Origin: Vibrio tapetis subsp. quintayensis
GTDB taxonomy: Bacteria > Pseudomonadota > Gammaproteobacteria > Enterobacterales > Vibrionaceae
Reading direction: 5' to 3'
Assembly: GCF_030409945.1 (NCBI RefSeq)
Contig: NZ_JAUFQV010000036.1
Span: 124,001-188,000 of the forward strand
DNA: 64,000 bases
The position numbers were made by a program, and so were the translations under genes. Shown here in pieces: positions 24,294 through 32,966 of the stretch (positions are counted from its first letter, which is position 1; the number at the start of each line of letters is the position of its first letter). Under the pieces are notes generated by a model that was given only the letters and a program-made list of their open reading frames with translations, searched no databases and was not told the origin of the DNA.

Positions 24294-27104
24294 CTAATTT
24301 TTTATCAAACTGAGCCCATGCGGTAGAGCATCACCAAAGACCCGTTTTGATTCACTTTCTGATAGGTCTTTGACCTCTTCAACCAGTGATATCCAAGAGT
24401 CAGAAACTTTGCTTTGTTTCAATTTGTCGAGTACCTCTTGACGGTAATCGTCCGAAATATCAAACAAACGGTCGCCTGTTTTTCGGCAAATCATGACGGT
24501 TGCAAACGCAATCATTGGCTCTTTTAACCAATTTTGCTCAAGCAATTTTGGAAGCCATTGCTCGACCTGCTCACGTGGGATCACGCTATGTTGGCTGCCA
24601 TATAGTGGCGTTCTTGATGCAAGACGACCTAGCGCCCACCAATGAGCTTGTTCAAACTGGTTTTGATTAATTGCTTTACTTAAGAACCAAGTAGAAAGTA
24701 ACACTTTGTCTTCTACCTCTAAATGCTCAAGTGAAGCTGACAAGCGAACCATGGCTTCGTAACCTTTGTCTTGCGCATCTTTTGCAGACTTAGGATTTTT
24801 CATTGCACCAGGGTGCAGGTATTTGGCTATATCGGCAAGGATGTTCTCCTGCTGTTCTTGGTTTAACCCTCCTGCAATGCGGCGCCAAAATACCCACCAG
24901 TCGGTCCAACCCTGGTGGTTTTGAAACTGAACCCCTTGCTGATACAGAGCCCAGACTTGTTCCATTCGCCATGAATCGGTAGGGTCGCCAAAGCCTGGCC
25001 TCATTGCAAATCCAGCGAGGCGTAACCAGTTTTTCTCATGGTGCTCGGAACGACGACGACGCTTTCTGCCTTGGGAAAACGAATCAAATAGGTGGCGTAG
25101 GGTAGTGAAGTCCCATTCATCGCGTTTTCCTAGCCGTTTTTCCAGATCTTTCGCTAGAGTTTTAATCGCTTTGGTGTCGGCTGCGTTTTTGTTACCGCTG
25201 TACAAACTGGTAATGAGCGTTTTAGATTCCTCTAAGCGGGGATGCAGATCAACGCCGTCACTTTCTTCTGTTTGTTGATTTCTCACTTCAAACTCGAGAG
25301 CCCAGCGTTTACTGTCATCGCCTATACTCACACATTCCATTTTAAGGGTACCGACTTCCGTTAACTGACAAGCCAGTTGCACTTCAACACGTTCCTTTTG
25401 ATTAGCTTGCAGTTGTTTATCTTCTGAGCCATCCAATGTTGAAATATACGGAGGTAGCGGTGCAAAAATATCAGGGTCTACTTTTACCATTACGCCATTT
25501 TGCGCCGGCGTCTGGTCGGTTAATTGATCATGAGTAGACGTGAGCAGGTTAAAGCGGACCGGTTCACCGAGCGTAAGAGAGAAGCGGCGGCCACTTAATC
25601 GTATTTCATGCCCTTCTTCAGTCCCTTTAGCAAGCAAACACAGTGCTTGACCCATTTTGTTTTTTTCTTGCAAGTGGAGGAAGTATGAACGTGCAACACC
25701 ACCACCGATTTTTAATTGTGCTCCACGGCGAGCTTTGCCAAAGGCCACGGCCCCAAGAGCAACGGACCAGTCCGGATGAGGATTGTCTAGTACGGTAACG
25801 TCTGCACCTCGCCATTTGCCTAATAGCGAGGTCAGTCGGTCAGTCACTAGGTCACTGTTGAATACACCACCATTGAGTAGCAGGCCAACTGGAATTGCAG
25901 GGGCACTAACATCTTCATTATTAAGCGCCGCGTGACTCACTTGCTGGTGGGTAGTGAGGAATTCAGCAATGTGTTTACTTACTGCGGGATCAGCGACGTA
26001 CGGTAGGCCAAACTCAACAACGGCACTGCGACGCTTATCAGGGGTTTGTTCAAAGTCAGAAAGTGGGAAAAAGCCATCAAGAGCAATACTATGTACTTCT
26101 TGTTTGGTTAGGCCGACACTTTTTGTACCACCAAGGAGCTTTGAACCACTGCCTAACATGGTGATTTTGACTTCATCAGGTGCGTTGCTTGAAAGCAGAT
26201 TTTCTTTGGCTTTTCGAGTCTGTTGAATTAGCTTGGTTAAGCCTGCGGCATTGAGTTTTTTGTTTTGGCTAAAACGTTGCTCCGCAAGATGGGCAAGAGC
26301 CAAATCGAGATTGTCACCACCTAGCATTAAATGCTCACCAACACCGATGCGGTTCAAGCCTAGTTCGTCATTATCAAACTTTGCTTCAATGAGGCTTAAA
26401 TCCGTTGTACCACCACCGACATCACACACCAAAATTAGCGGTAACTCTTTTAATTGCTCAGAGGCGGTTTCGTGATGACGTGCGTACCAGTCGTAACAGA
26501 CGGCTTGTGGCTCTTCAAGTAGAACGATGTTCTTAAGGCCCGCCATCGCGGCTGCTTCTAATGTGAATTTACGAGCGGTTTCATCAAATGAAGCTGGAAC
26601 AGTCACGACTACATCTTGGTCTTCCAGCTTGTTTCCAGGATTGCGGTAATCCCATGATTGACGAATGTGGTTCAGATAGCTGGCACTTGCGACGACAGGG
26701 GAAACTTTTTCGACGTCACTCGCAGCGGCCCAAGGCAAAATCTCAGACTGTCTGTCGACACCTTGGTGAGAAAGCCAACTTTTAGCACTGGAGACTTGTC
26801 GACCTTCGACTTTTGCACCCAATTCACGCGCCCATTCGCCGACAATGATGTTATCTATATCGCCTTTGACCCCTTGTTGTTCCCAAGGGAGTACTAGATC
26901 TGAAGCCGAAATTTGAGCGTTAGCAGGATGGTAGCGAAAAGAGGGCAGTAGCGGCTTTCGTACCACTTCACCGAGGCCAATCAGTTGGTCGATGTCGAAT
27001 AGAGAAACGGGAGCGTGCTGTAGATCGTCTGAAATTTCACAAAAAGCGACCACAGTATTGGTAGTACCAAGATCGATGCCGACTAGAAAGCGAGGGGATG
27101 CCAT
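24294..27104 (-). CDS. Hsp70-family protein with long unique C-terminal region (936 aa)
   Basis: Third gene of the operon. The ATPase domain has phosphate-1 DLGTTNT (11-17), VTVPASF (167-173), phosphate-2 VCDVGGGTTDLSL (226-238), LGGDNLD (261-267) and adenosine-loop NGGVF (411-415). A degenerate beta-sandwich region at about 470-600 precedes roughly 330 residues of Trp-rich, probably helical sequence with no counterpart in DnaK (for example NWLRLAGFAMRPGFGDPTDSWRM). There is no DnaK EEVD-like tail. AGAGG precedes the ATG. Ribosome-site strength and the hairpin in front of it suggest separate tuning. Client and partners are unknown. It is paralogous to the upstream Hsp70: KSWL-x-H-x-GV, EKVSPV and LLEEPQA are shared. 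Confidence 0.93.
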   Translation of the reverse strand: MASPRFLVGIDLGTTNTVVAFCEISDDLQHAPVSLFDIDQLIGLGEVVRKPLLPSFRYHPANAQISASDLVLPWEQQGVKGDIDNIIVGEWARELGAKVEGRQVSSAKSWLSHQGVDRQSEILPWAAASDVEKVSPVVASASYLNHIRQSWDYRNPGNKLEDQDVVVTVPASFDETARKFTLEAAAMAGLKNIVLLEEPQAVCYDWYARHHETASEQLKELPLILVCDVGGGTTDLSLIEAKFDNDELGLNRIGVGEHLMLGGDNLDLALAHLAEQRFSQNKKLNAAGLTKLIQQTRKAKENLLSSNAPDEVKITMLGSGSKLLGGTKSVGLTKQEVHSIALDGFFPLSDFEQTPDKRRSAVVEFGLPYVADPAVSKHIAEFLTTHQQVSHAALNNEDVSAPAIPVGLLLNGGVFNSDLVTDRLTSLLGKWRGADVTVLDNPHPDWSVALGAVAFGKARRGAQLKIGGGVARSYFLHLQEKNKMGQALCLLAKGTEEGHEIRLSGRRFSLTLGEPVRFNLLTSTHDQLTDQTPAQNGVMVKVDPDIFAPLPPYISTLDGSEDKQLQANQKERVEVQLACQLTEVGTLKMECVSIGDDSKRWALEFEVRNQQTEESDGVDLHPRLEESKTLITSLYSGNKNAADTKAIKTLAKDLEKRLGKRDEWDFTTLRHLFDSFSQGRKRRRRSEHHEKNWLRLAGFAMRPGFGDPTDSWRMEQVWALYQQGVQFQNHQGWTDWWVFWRRIAGGLNQEQQENILADIAKYLHPGAMKNPKSAKDAQDKGYEAMVRLSASLEHLEVEDKVLLSTWFLSKAINQNQFEQAHWWALGRLASRTPLYGSQHSVIPREQVEQWLPKLLEQNWLKEPMIAFATVMICRKTGDRLFDISDDYRQEVLDKLKQSKVSDSWISLVEEVKDLSESESKRVFGDALPHGLSLIKN

Positions 27105-27119
27105 AGGATAACCTCTAAT

Positions 27120-27147
27120 AAAAACGGCACCCTAATTGGATGCCGTT
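27120..27147 (-). terminator. Intercistronic hairpin with U-run between the two Hsp70 genes
   Basis: AACGGCA / TGCCGTT (27123-27129 with 27141-27147), extended by CC/GG across one mismatch. On the minus strand it is followed by five U and then the ribosome site of the 936-residue gene. This is a probable partial terminator or processing site inside the operon. Confidence 0.6.
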
Positions 27148-27154
27148 AAGGAGT

Positions 27155-29107
27155 TTATGAGTGTGCTTGTTCGTGGGTTGTATCTGCGTCTGAGGCACTG
27201 TCTTCGCGTACGTCAAACTCAACGTGCCACTTTTGACCGTTGTCTGATGCTATGGCTTCTAGGTACAAAGTACCCAGCTCTGTCACGCGAGAAGCTAAAG
27301 TAACAGGAACCACTTCACCTTCACGACGGCCTTCAGAAACCGACAGTGTTACCTGAATTTCTGGTAACTCATCAAGCTCTTCAGGGTTCCAGTGGTCAAG
27401 GTGAGTACCGGCCGCATCTTCACGGCGTACTGTCGAGCCAAAGAACTGAAAATGCACCGGTTGGCCGATGATCAAACCGAACTCTTGGCTAGGCACTTGA
27501 ACACTTGAGCCTTCTTCCATACCAAAAGGAGCCACACATAAGGCTTCCATTGGCGGCGCCATACCTGGAATAGCAGGCATCGCGCTCTCTATACCTACGT
27601 AGTAACTTGATGCAATGCCACCGCGAATACGAACACCTTGGCCACGACGTACTGCGCCGTAGTAAGAAGCGCCGCTCGCAACAGCGAGATCCAAATCTAA
27701 GCCTGATAAGCGTTTTGCAGACTCTGAATCTGCCTCGATTAACCAGCTGTCGATGGTTTCAGATAAACGGTTTGCCAATAGATCCGACTTAAGCACACCA
27801 CCATTAAACAAAATGGCCGTTGGCTTAATGAAGTCTGCGGCTGGGACGCTCGCATCCATCCCTGGCATACCAGGCATGTTAGCAAACGGGTTGAAATCTT
27901 GTTCGGGTGCTTTTTCGCCACCGAGTGCGTTGGCTTGCTTAGATAGGAATGCCGCAATGTGGCGGGTAATTCCTGCATCTTGAGCGTAAGGTAAGCCCAT
28001 TTGCGTTAAGGCGCCGCGAGTTTTTTGTACCGGATGGTCAGTCACTGCAACCTTCGGGAAGAAGCCATCAACCAACGTTTGTTGAACTTCTTGCTGGGTT
28101 AGTTCTGTTTTAAGCGTAGCGCCCAATAATTTAGAACCTCTGCTTGGCACGACGATAGGTACTGCCTGTAAATCACGATCATTTAGCAGTGCTTCTTTTG
28201 CATCACGACAAGCATGAGTCATGGCTTGAACTTGCCAAGGAGCCAATTCTTTACCGTCTTGAGCTAACTTCATTTTTAAACGATAGGCTAGGGCAAGATC
28301 CATATTATCGCCACCCAAAAGGATGTGCTCACCAACTGCGATACGATTCAGTGTTAGGTTGCCTTCGTCTTGGGTTACTTCGACCAAAGATAAATCCGTT
28401 GTACCACCACCAACATCAACAACCAGAACAATGTCGCCAACGTTTACTTCATCACGCCACGTGTCGTTGCTGTTGTCGATCCAGCTGTACAGTGCCGCTT
28501 GAGGTTCCTCAAGTAGCGTAAGGTGTGAAAATCCAACGTTACGAGCTGCTTCTGCGGTTAAATCGCGAGCCGCAGGGTCAAAAGAAGCAGGTACAGTGAT
28601 GGTGACATCTTGAGCAGAAAGAGGGTGCTCTGGGTATTTGTGATCCCAAGCTTCTTTCAAATGCTGTAAGTAAAGCTCCGTGGCTTTTACTGGCGATACT
28701 TTTTCAACTTCTTCAGGGCTACCTTGAGGAAGGAATGCGTCACGGCGGTTTACACCGCCATGGCAAAGCCAAGATTTGGCACTGGCAATCAGGCGAATCG
28801 GCGTTTTGCTACCAAGGTTACGAGCGATAGCACCGACAAGTGCTTTGGGCTCACTTGACCAAGGCAACACGCGAGAAGCCGTGTTCATTTCATGTTCGTG
28901 CGGTTGGTATAGAAAAGAGCCCAACTGGCTACGATCTTCTACAGTTCCTGGCCCCGTTAGTTGAGGGATAGCCATCACTTCAACACGAGCGTCTTCATTT
29001 GTGGTATCAACAAAAGAGAGTACGCAGTGAGTGGTACCTAAATCGATACCAATGCTGTATTTCGCTTGGTTTTCTGAATTCATAGTATTTTGGGTTGTGT
29101 CTTGCAT
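27155..29107 (-). CDS. Hsp70-family protein (650 aa)
   Basis: Second gene of the operon. It has a complete actin-like ATPase domain: DLGTTHC (22-28), VTVPASFDPAARDLTAEAA (169-187), VVDVGGGTTDLSL (229-241), LGGDNMD, and ILFNGGVLKSDLLANRL as the adenosine loop. It ends in a beta-rich domain (SSVQVPSQEFGLIIGQPVHFQFF onward to 650) without the DnaK helical lid. A Pro/Met/Gly-rich insertion (NPFANMPGMPGMDASVPAAD) precedes the adenosine loop. The tail is acidic. It shares long blocks with the downstream 936-residue protein, so the pair arose by duplication. It is clearly not DnaK, HscA or HscC. No J-protein or GrpE gene is nearby. Confidence 0.93.
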   Translation of the reverse strand: MQDTTQNTMNSENQAKYSIGIDLGTTHCVLSFVDTTNEDARVEVMAIPQLTGPGTVEDRSQLGSFLYQPHEHEMNTASRVLPWSSEPKALVGAIARNLGSKTPIRLIASAKSWLCHGGVNRRDAFLPQGSPEEVEKVSPVKATELYLQHLKEAWDHKYPEHPLSAQDVTITVPASFDPAARDLTAEAARNVGFSHLTLLEEPQAALYSWIDNSNDTWRDEVNVGDIVLVVDVGGGTTDLSLVEVTQDEGNLTLNRIAVGEHILLGGDNMDLALAYRLKMKLAQDGKELAPWQVQAMTHACRDAKEALLNDRDLQAVPIVVPSRGSKLLGATLKTELTQQEVQQTLVDGFFPKVAVTDHPVQKTRGALTQMGLPYAQDAGITRHIAAFLSKQANALGGEKAPEQDFNPFANMPGMPGMDASVPAADFIKPTAILFNGGVLKSDLLANRLSETIDSWLIEADSESAKRLSGLDLDLAVASGASYYGAVRRGQGVRIRGGIASSYYVGIESAMPAIPGMAPPMEALCVAPFGMEEGSSVQVPSQEFGLIIGQPVHFQFFGSTVRREDAAGTHLDHWNPEELDELPEIQVTLSVSEGRREGEVVPVTLASRVTELGTLYLEAIASDNGQKWHVEFDVREDSASDADTTHEQAHS

Positions 29108-29143
29108 AGTTTATTCTTCTTTATAGATGCGTGTGATGCGCTA

Positions 29144-29776
29144 TTACAGCTCAACTTCTGCCGGGGCAATCACAGATGCATCGTAATTCTCTGCCAGTTT
29201 TGGTAGCGTCATTGAGGTGGCTTTCCACCCTTTATGTACTAGCGTGCCATTAAATGGCGCATTGCCAGTGACATTGCCTGTTAGGCGAACTTCTTGCGGG
29301 TTAAAGCCTGCTTCAACCGTGATGCGTGTTTCTTCGTCTTCGTTGCGAACGTGCGTGAGTTCTACGTAGTCAGCCAGCACTTTTTTGCCGCCAGTGTGAA
29401 TAACTCGCGCTGCTGCGCCCACTTCTTCGTCTGAGAAAGAGGTGAGGTCTTCTTGCAAGAAATCAATTAGGCGAGCTTCTTGTTGCATGATAGAAAGCAA
29501 TTGCATTGCAGAGTCTGTAGTCGCAGTTGCTAGCTTAGACTCTACTTCAACGACTTTCTCGATAACCTTTTCAACTTCGACGATTTTTTCGACTTCGACG
29601 ATTTTCTCGACATGTTTTTCTACTTCAACAATTTTCTCTACTGGTTTCTCAACCACTTTTTCGACGACTTTTGTTTTGCGTGATACGGCAATAAGCAACA
29701 GCATAAAGCTTGATGCTGCCAAACCCGTGTGTAGCATGTCGAATGTTGTTGGAATTAAATTGATGTCAAAGTTCAT
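29144..29776 (-). CDS. DUF2760-family membrane-anchored coiled-coil protein
   Basis: First gene of the operon. Using the ATG at 29776 (GAGAA seven bases upstream; another ATG at 29806 has a poorer site) the protein has 210 residues. An N-terminal membrane helix (GLAASSFMLLLIAV, about 18-31) is followed by about 45 residues of Val-Glu-Lys repeats (VEKVVEKPVEKIVEVEK and so on), which should form a charged coiled coil or rigid rod. A conserved globular DUF2760-like domain follows (LLSIMQQEARLIDFLQEDL, EVGAAARVIH, NPQEVRLTGNVTGNAPFNGTLVHKGW). It probably holds or recruits the two Hsp70s at the inner membrane; this is inference from the operon. Confidence 0.88.
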   Translation of the reverse strand: MNFDINLIPTTFDMLHTGLAASSFMLLLIAVSRKTKVVEKVVEKPVEKIVEVEKHVEKIVEVEKIVEVEKVIEKVVEVESKLATATTDSAMQLLSIMQQEARLIDFLQEDLTSFSDEEVGAAARVIHTGGKKVLADYVELTHVRNEDEETRITVEAGFNPQEVRLTGNVTGNAPFNGTLVHKGWKATSMTLPKLAENYDASVIAPAEVEL

Positions 29777-30087
29777 AAATGCGTTCTCTATCGGCAAGTG
29801 TGGCATGAGCCAATGGCATGCCTTGATATAGCGGAAATAGGGGCGAACTGTATCATATTCAAGGTGTCTAGCTCGAAGAATTATTGCGTCAACCTTGGCT
29901 ATGCTTGTTTGTTAGCTGTTTTTTTAGCCAAAAAAGACACTGGAATTAATGATACTAGCGGCAAATTATCGAATTCCATTCGCAATGAGACGACTTTTAA
30001 TCAATCAAGCGGCATAAGGCTGCGTTTCAGGATTTGCTGAGGTAGAATGGCGGCGAAATGAAATAACAGGCAGTTTAAAGGCTGGAA
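29777..30087. other. Divergent intergenic region, 311 bases
   Basis: Separates the DUF2760-Hsp70 operon (minus) from the exonuclease gene (plus). It contains the sigma-32-type promoter at 29835-29863. I see nothing else distinctive; the plus-strand promoter is not evident. Confidence 0.6.
29835..29863 (-). promoter_or_regulatory. Sigma-32 (heat-shock) type promoter of the DUF2760-Hsp70 operon
   Basis: On the minus strand, CTTGAA (29863-29858) is followed after 14 bases by CCCCTATTT (29843-29835). The RpoH consensus is CTTGAA, 13-15 bases, CCCCATnT. Transcription would start about 50 bases before the DUF2760 ATG. This supports heat or protein-damage control of the two Hsp70 genes. Confidence 0.8.
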
Positions 30088-30618
30088 ATGAATTATAACC
30101 GTGTAGTGTGCTTTGATTTAGAAATGTGTTGCTGGAATGTCGATGGCGTTGGCACCACAGGTGAGATCATTGAAGTTGGCTTAGCAGAGATTGACCTTAA
30201 AAAAGGAGAAATCGTTAAGCGGGCACAATACTACGTGAAGCCTGAACATGATGAAGTGTCGCTTTTTTGCGCAGAATTAACGGGCATTACTCCTCGTAAA
30301 GTAGAGAAGCAAGGTAGACCGTTAGAAGACGTGATGAAGTCCATGGTTAAGAATTTTGGTGGGGCTAATAAAATCTACGCAGCTTGGGGGCACGATGATT
30401 TCATTCTAGCAAAAGAATGCGAACAAAAAGGTCTAGAGATGCCGTTTAAAGAGTTCGTCAATTTAGCCACCTTGTTCCGTATGCAAAATCGACTTAAAGA
30501 GAAACGAATTGGTCATCGTGCTGCGCAAGAAAGCAAAAATATTGAGTGGGAAGGTCGGCAGCATTCAGGGTTTGTTGATGCCTATAACTTAGCAAAGCTA
30601 GCCTTGACTATGTTGTAA
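30088..30618 (+). CDS. DEDDh-family 3'-5' exonuclease
   Basis: A 176-residue single-domain nuclease. Exo I is VVCFDLEMCCW (the D-x-E metal ligands, about residues 9-11). Exo II is around KIYAAWGHDDFIL (Asp at about 104). Exo III is HSGFVDAYNLAKLAL (His and Asp near the C-terminus), the DEDDh pattern. TGEIIEVGLAEIDLKKGEI is the usual strand pair. It resembles the ERI-1/KapD-like group rather than DnaQ or RNase T, so RNA 3'-end trimming is plausible but not shown. Monocistronic with a strong terminator. Confidence 0.85.
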   Translation: MNYNRVVCFDLEMCCWNVDGVGTTGEIIEVGLAEIDLKKGEIVKRAQYYVKPEHDEVSLFCAELTGITPRKVEKQGRPLEDVMKSMVKNFGGANKIYAAWGHDDFILAKECEQKGLEMPFKEFVNLATLFRMQNRLKEKRIGHRAAQESKNIEWEGRQHSGFVDAYNLAKLALTML

Positions 30619-30649
30619 CATAAGTTGCTAATGTAACGTGTTGTTTATA

Positions 30650-30680
30650 AAGCCGAGAATTCATATTCTCGGCTTTTTTA
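30650..30680 (+). terminator. Rho-independent terminator of the exonuclease gene
   Basis: AAGCCGAGAAT / ATTCTCGGCTT (30650-30660 with 30665-30675), 4-base loop, followed by T6. Confidence 0.92.
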
Positions 30681-30906
30681 TATCTGCTCAAACTGAGTAA
30701 AGAGAGCTCAGTTAACTTTATGCTTAGCTTTTCGTTTTTGATCATCTGATACCTATCGTGTTTATTGTGTGATACCTGCCAAAATTGTAAGTAAAATGTA
30801 ACAACCCTAATTTATAAATTGAGATCTGAGTTTGTTTTTTAGCCCTGGCGAGCTCTTATTCTCTTAGTCGCGATAAAAATCGCGACATATATAAAAAGGT
30901 GGATAC

Positions 30907-32535
30907 ATGAAATACGGAATTTTGTCCCTCGTTGGCGCTACGTTGCTTTCACACAGTGCAATAGCGCAAGTCACAAATGGGGATTTTGAGCAGTGGAACG
31001 GTAACTCTCCGCAAGGTTGGTCGACAATTGATAGTGGGATCAGCGTTTCTCCCACATCGGATCAAGTTAAAAGTGGCGGGATTGCAGCCAAAATAGTTGT
31101 GAATACGGGCTCTCAAAGCAGCACCGACTTTTTACAATCACTAAGTGTAGAACAGGGTAAAAGCTACGACTTCTCAGCGTCAGTGTTTCATACTGAAGGT
31201 GGGATTAAAGCGCGCTTATACGTTGATGGATATCGCGATTACAGTGTACCTAGCAAAACAGGTCAATGGCAGGACGTTGCTTACCGTTATACGGCAACTG
31301 CCGACAAAAATATTGTCGTTGGCGTGCGGTTTTACGATGTAAGCGGGTTTGATGGTTCTGAGGCGGTGTATTTAGACAACTTTCAGCCAACAGAAACGGC
31401 AACAACTCCAACTCCGGGTGATACGTGTAATAAAACAAAAGCTACGCTAACGTTAGTCACCGATGAATACGCTTCGGAGACCAGTTGGTTGTTGAAAAAC
31501 AGCAGCAATCAAGAACTGTATAACGGTTCAGAATACAGCAACAATACTACCTACACTAAAGTCATGTGCTTAGGCGATGGCGACTACACTTTTGAAATTA
31601 ATGACTCTTACGGTGACGGTATATGTTGTGGCTCTGGTGATGGTTCATTTCAAGTCGAAGTGAATGGCAAGTCGCTGGTTTCTGGTGGTGAGTTTCAAAA
31701 AACTCAGTCTTTAGTATTTAAAATTGGCGACTCGGGAACAACACCTCCCGTTGATCCACCCGTATTAGGTGATTACTACAAATCCGCAGAGGGTAAAACA
31801 GGCTTTGCTCTGAAAAGTGCATTGTATAGCGTCATTCGTGATCACAATAGCCAAGGCTACGGCAATATTTGGAACCTTGTGAAGGTTGCTGATGTCGATA
31901 ATTACTATGAAAAAGATGGCTCAATTTTAGATGTATATTCTGAAAAGCCAATAGGTTCAGACAGCGTGTCATTTGTTAAAGTTACTGATCAATGTGGTCA
32001 ATATAGCAAAGAAGGCGACTGCTACAACCGTGAACATTCTTTTCCAAAAAGTTGGTTTGGTGGCAAAATTGAACCGATGAACTCTGATGGACACCATTTA
32101 TTTGCTACAGATGGCTATGTTAATTCAAAACGCAGTAATTGGCCGTTTGGTGAGGTAGGTAGTGTAACTTACACTTCAAGCAATGGATCTAAATTGGGCT
32201 CTGCTCGATCAGGCCTTGGTTATTCTGGCACGGTATTCGAGCCAGTCGATGAGTTTAAAGGTGATTTTGCTCGAGCATATTTTTACATGGCAACCCGCTA
32301 CGAGAATGCGATCGCAAATTGGGAAGGAAACAGTGACAGCGCTAATGCTGTGCTTAATGGAACGAATACAACGGTATTTGAACCTTGGTTACTTGCAATG
32401 CTTAAACAGTGGCACAAAGCTGATCCCGTCAGCCAAAAAGAAATTGATCGTAATCAGGCAGTATTTGATTTCCAAGGTAACCGCAACCCGTTTATTGACC
32501 ATCCTGAGTTTGTAAGCTCAATTTGGGGGCAGTGA
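30907..32535 (+). CDS. Secreted multidomain endonuclease I (EndA/NucM family)
   Basis: A 542-residue extracellular or periplasmic nuclease. The signal peptide covers 1-20 (cut after SAIA). A carbohydrate-binding-like beta-sandwich domain is at about 21-160 (TNGDFEQWNGNSPQGWS to VYLDNFQ). After a Thr/Pro linker, a Cys-rich module follows at about 172-275 (EINDSYGDGICCGSGDGSF). After a second Pro linker comes the endonuclease I domain at about 288-540. The beta-beta-alpha-metal catalytic site is NREHSFPKSW with H377, followed by NSDGHHLFATDGYVNSKRSN. It is much longer than Vibrio Dns or E. coli EndA (about 230 aa) because of the two N-terminal domains. A likely role is extracellular DNA degradation. 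Confidence 0.92.
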   Translation: MKYGILSLVGATLLSHSAIAQVTNGDFEQWNGNSPQGWSTIDSGISVSPTSDQVKSGGIAAKIVVNTGSQSSTDFLQSLSVEQGKSYDFSASVFHTEGGIKARLYVDGYRDYSVPSKTGQWQDVAYRYTATADKNIVVGVRFYDVSGFDGSEAVYLDNFQPTETATTPTPGDTCNKTKATLTLVTDEYASETSWLLKNSSNQELYNGSEYSNNTTYTKVMCLGDGDYTFEINDSYGDGICCGSGDGSFQVEVNGKSLVSGGEFQKTQSLVFKIGDSGTTPPVDPPVLGDYYKSAEGKTGFALKSALYSVIRDHNSQGYGNIWNLVKVADVDNYYEKDGSILDVYSEKPIGSDSVSFVKVTDQCGQYSKEGDCYNREHSFPKSWFGGKIEPMNSDGHHLFATDGYVNSKRSNWPFGEVGSVTYTSSNGSKLGSARSGLGYSGTVFEPVDEFKGDFARAYFYMATRYENAIANWEGNSDSANAVLNGTNTTVFEPWLLAMLKQWHKADPVSQKEIDRNQAVFDFQGNRNPFIDHPEFVSSIWGQ

Positions 32536-32966
32536 TCGAGTAACATCAAAAGGCTCATTTAGTGAAACCTCAAGGCTCTTGTCTTGGGGTTTTTTCGTTA
32601 TTTTCTCATTTGAAGTCATTCCCATTTATCATGGATTGTTATCGCCTTAGTTTGATAAGTCGCTTACTGTCTGTTGTTTATTCCTAACTAGTTTAGTGAA
32701 CTAGTGATTCGTGCCGTAAAAAAGTTAATTGATGGGAATTAATGTGGTTTTTGTGAGCCGGTATGAGATTTTTGATATTCATTTCATGAATAAAATGTGG
32801 GTTTTGTTGACTTTTGTCTAATGCCTGAGGTTTCATAGTTGCCGTGTTCAAATTATGGTTTTAGTTTTTGTGGCGCCATGAGCATATCTGGCTGATGGAC
32901 TTTGCCGACACTAAAATAGTTTTGATTTTTAAAAGCGCTCTCTCAGAGACACAAAAAGGAATTTGT
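32536..32966. other. Intergenic region, 431 bases
   Basis: Holds the nuclease terminator (32566-32595) and the control region of the peptide-type ABC operon. Two inverted repeats are visible: ACTAGTT/AACTAGT (32687-32693 with 32699-32705) and a 15-base palindrome ATTCAT-TTC-ATGAAT (32777-32791). They may be regulator sites, but I cannot name the regulator. No gene is evident. Confidence 0.6.
32566..32595 (+). terminator. Rho-independent terminator of the nuclease gene
   Basis: AACCTCAAG / CTTGGGGTT (one G-U pair), 8-base loop, followed by a T-run. Confidence 0.85.

Noticed and set aside
32777..32791. ATTCATTTCATGAAT as an ArgR box for the peptide-type ABC operon
   Set aside because: The half-sites are in the wrong order and spacing for an ARG box; kept only as an unassigned palindrome.
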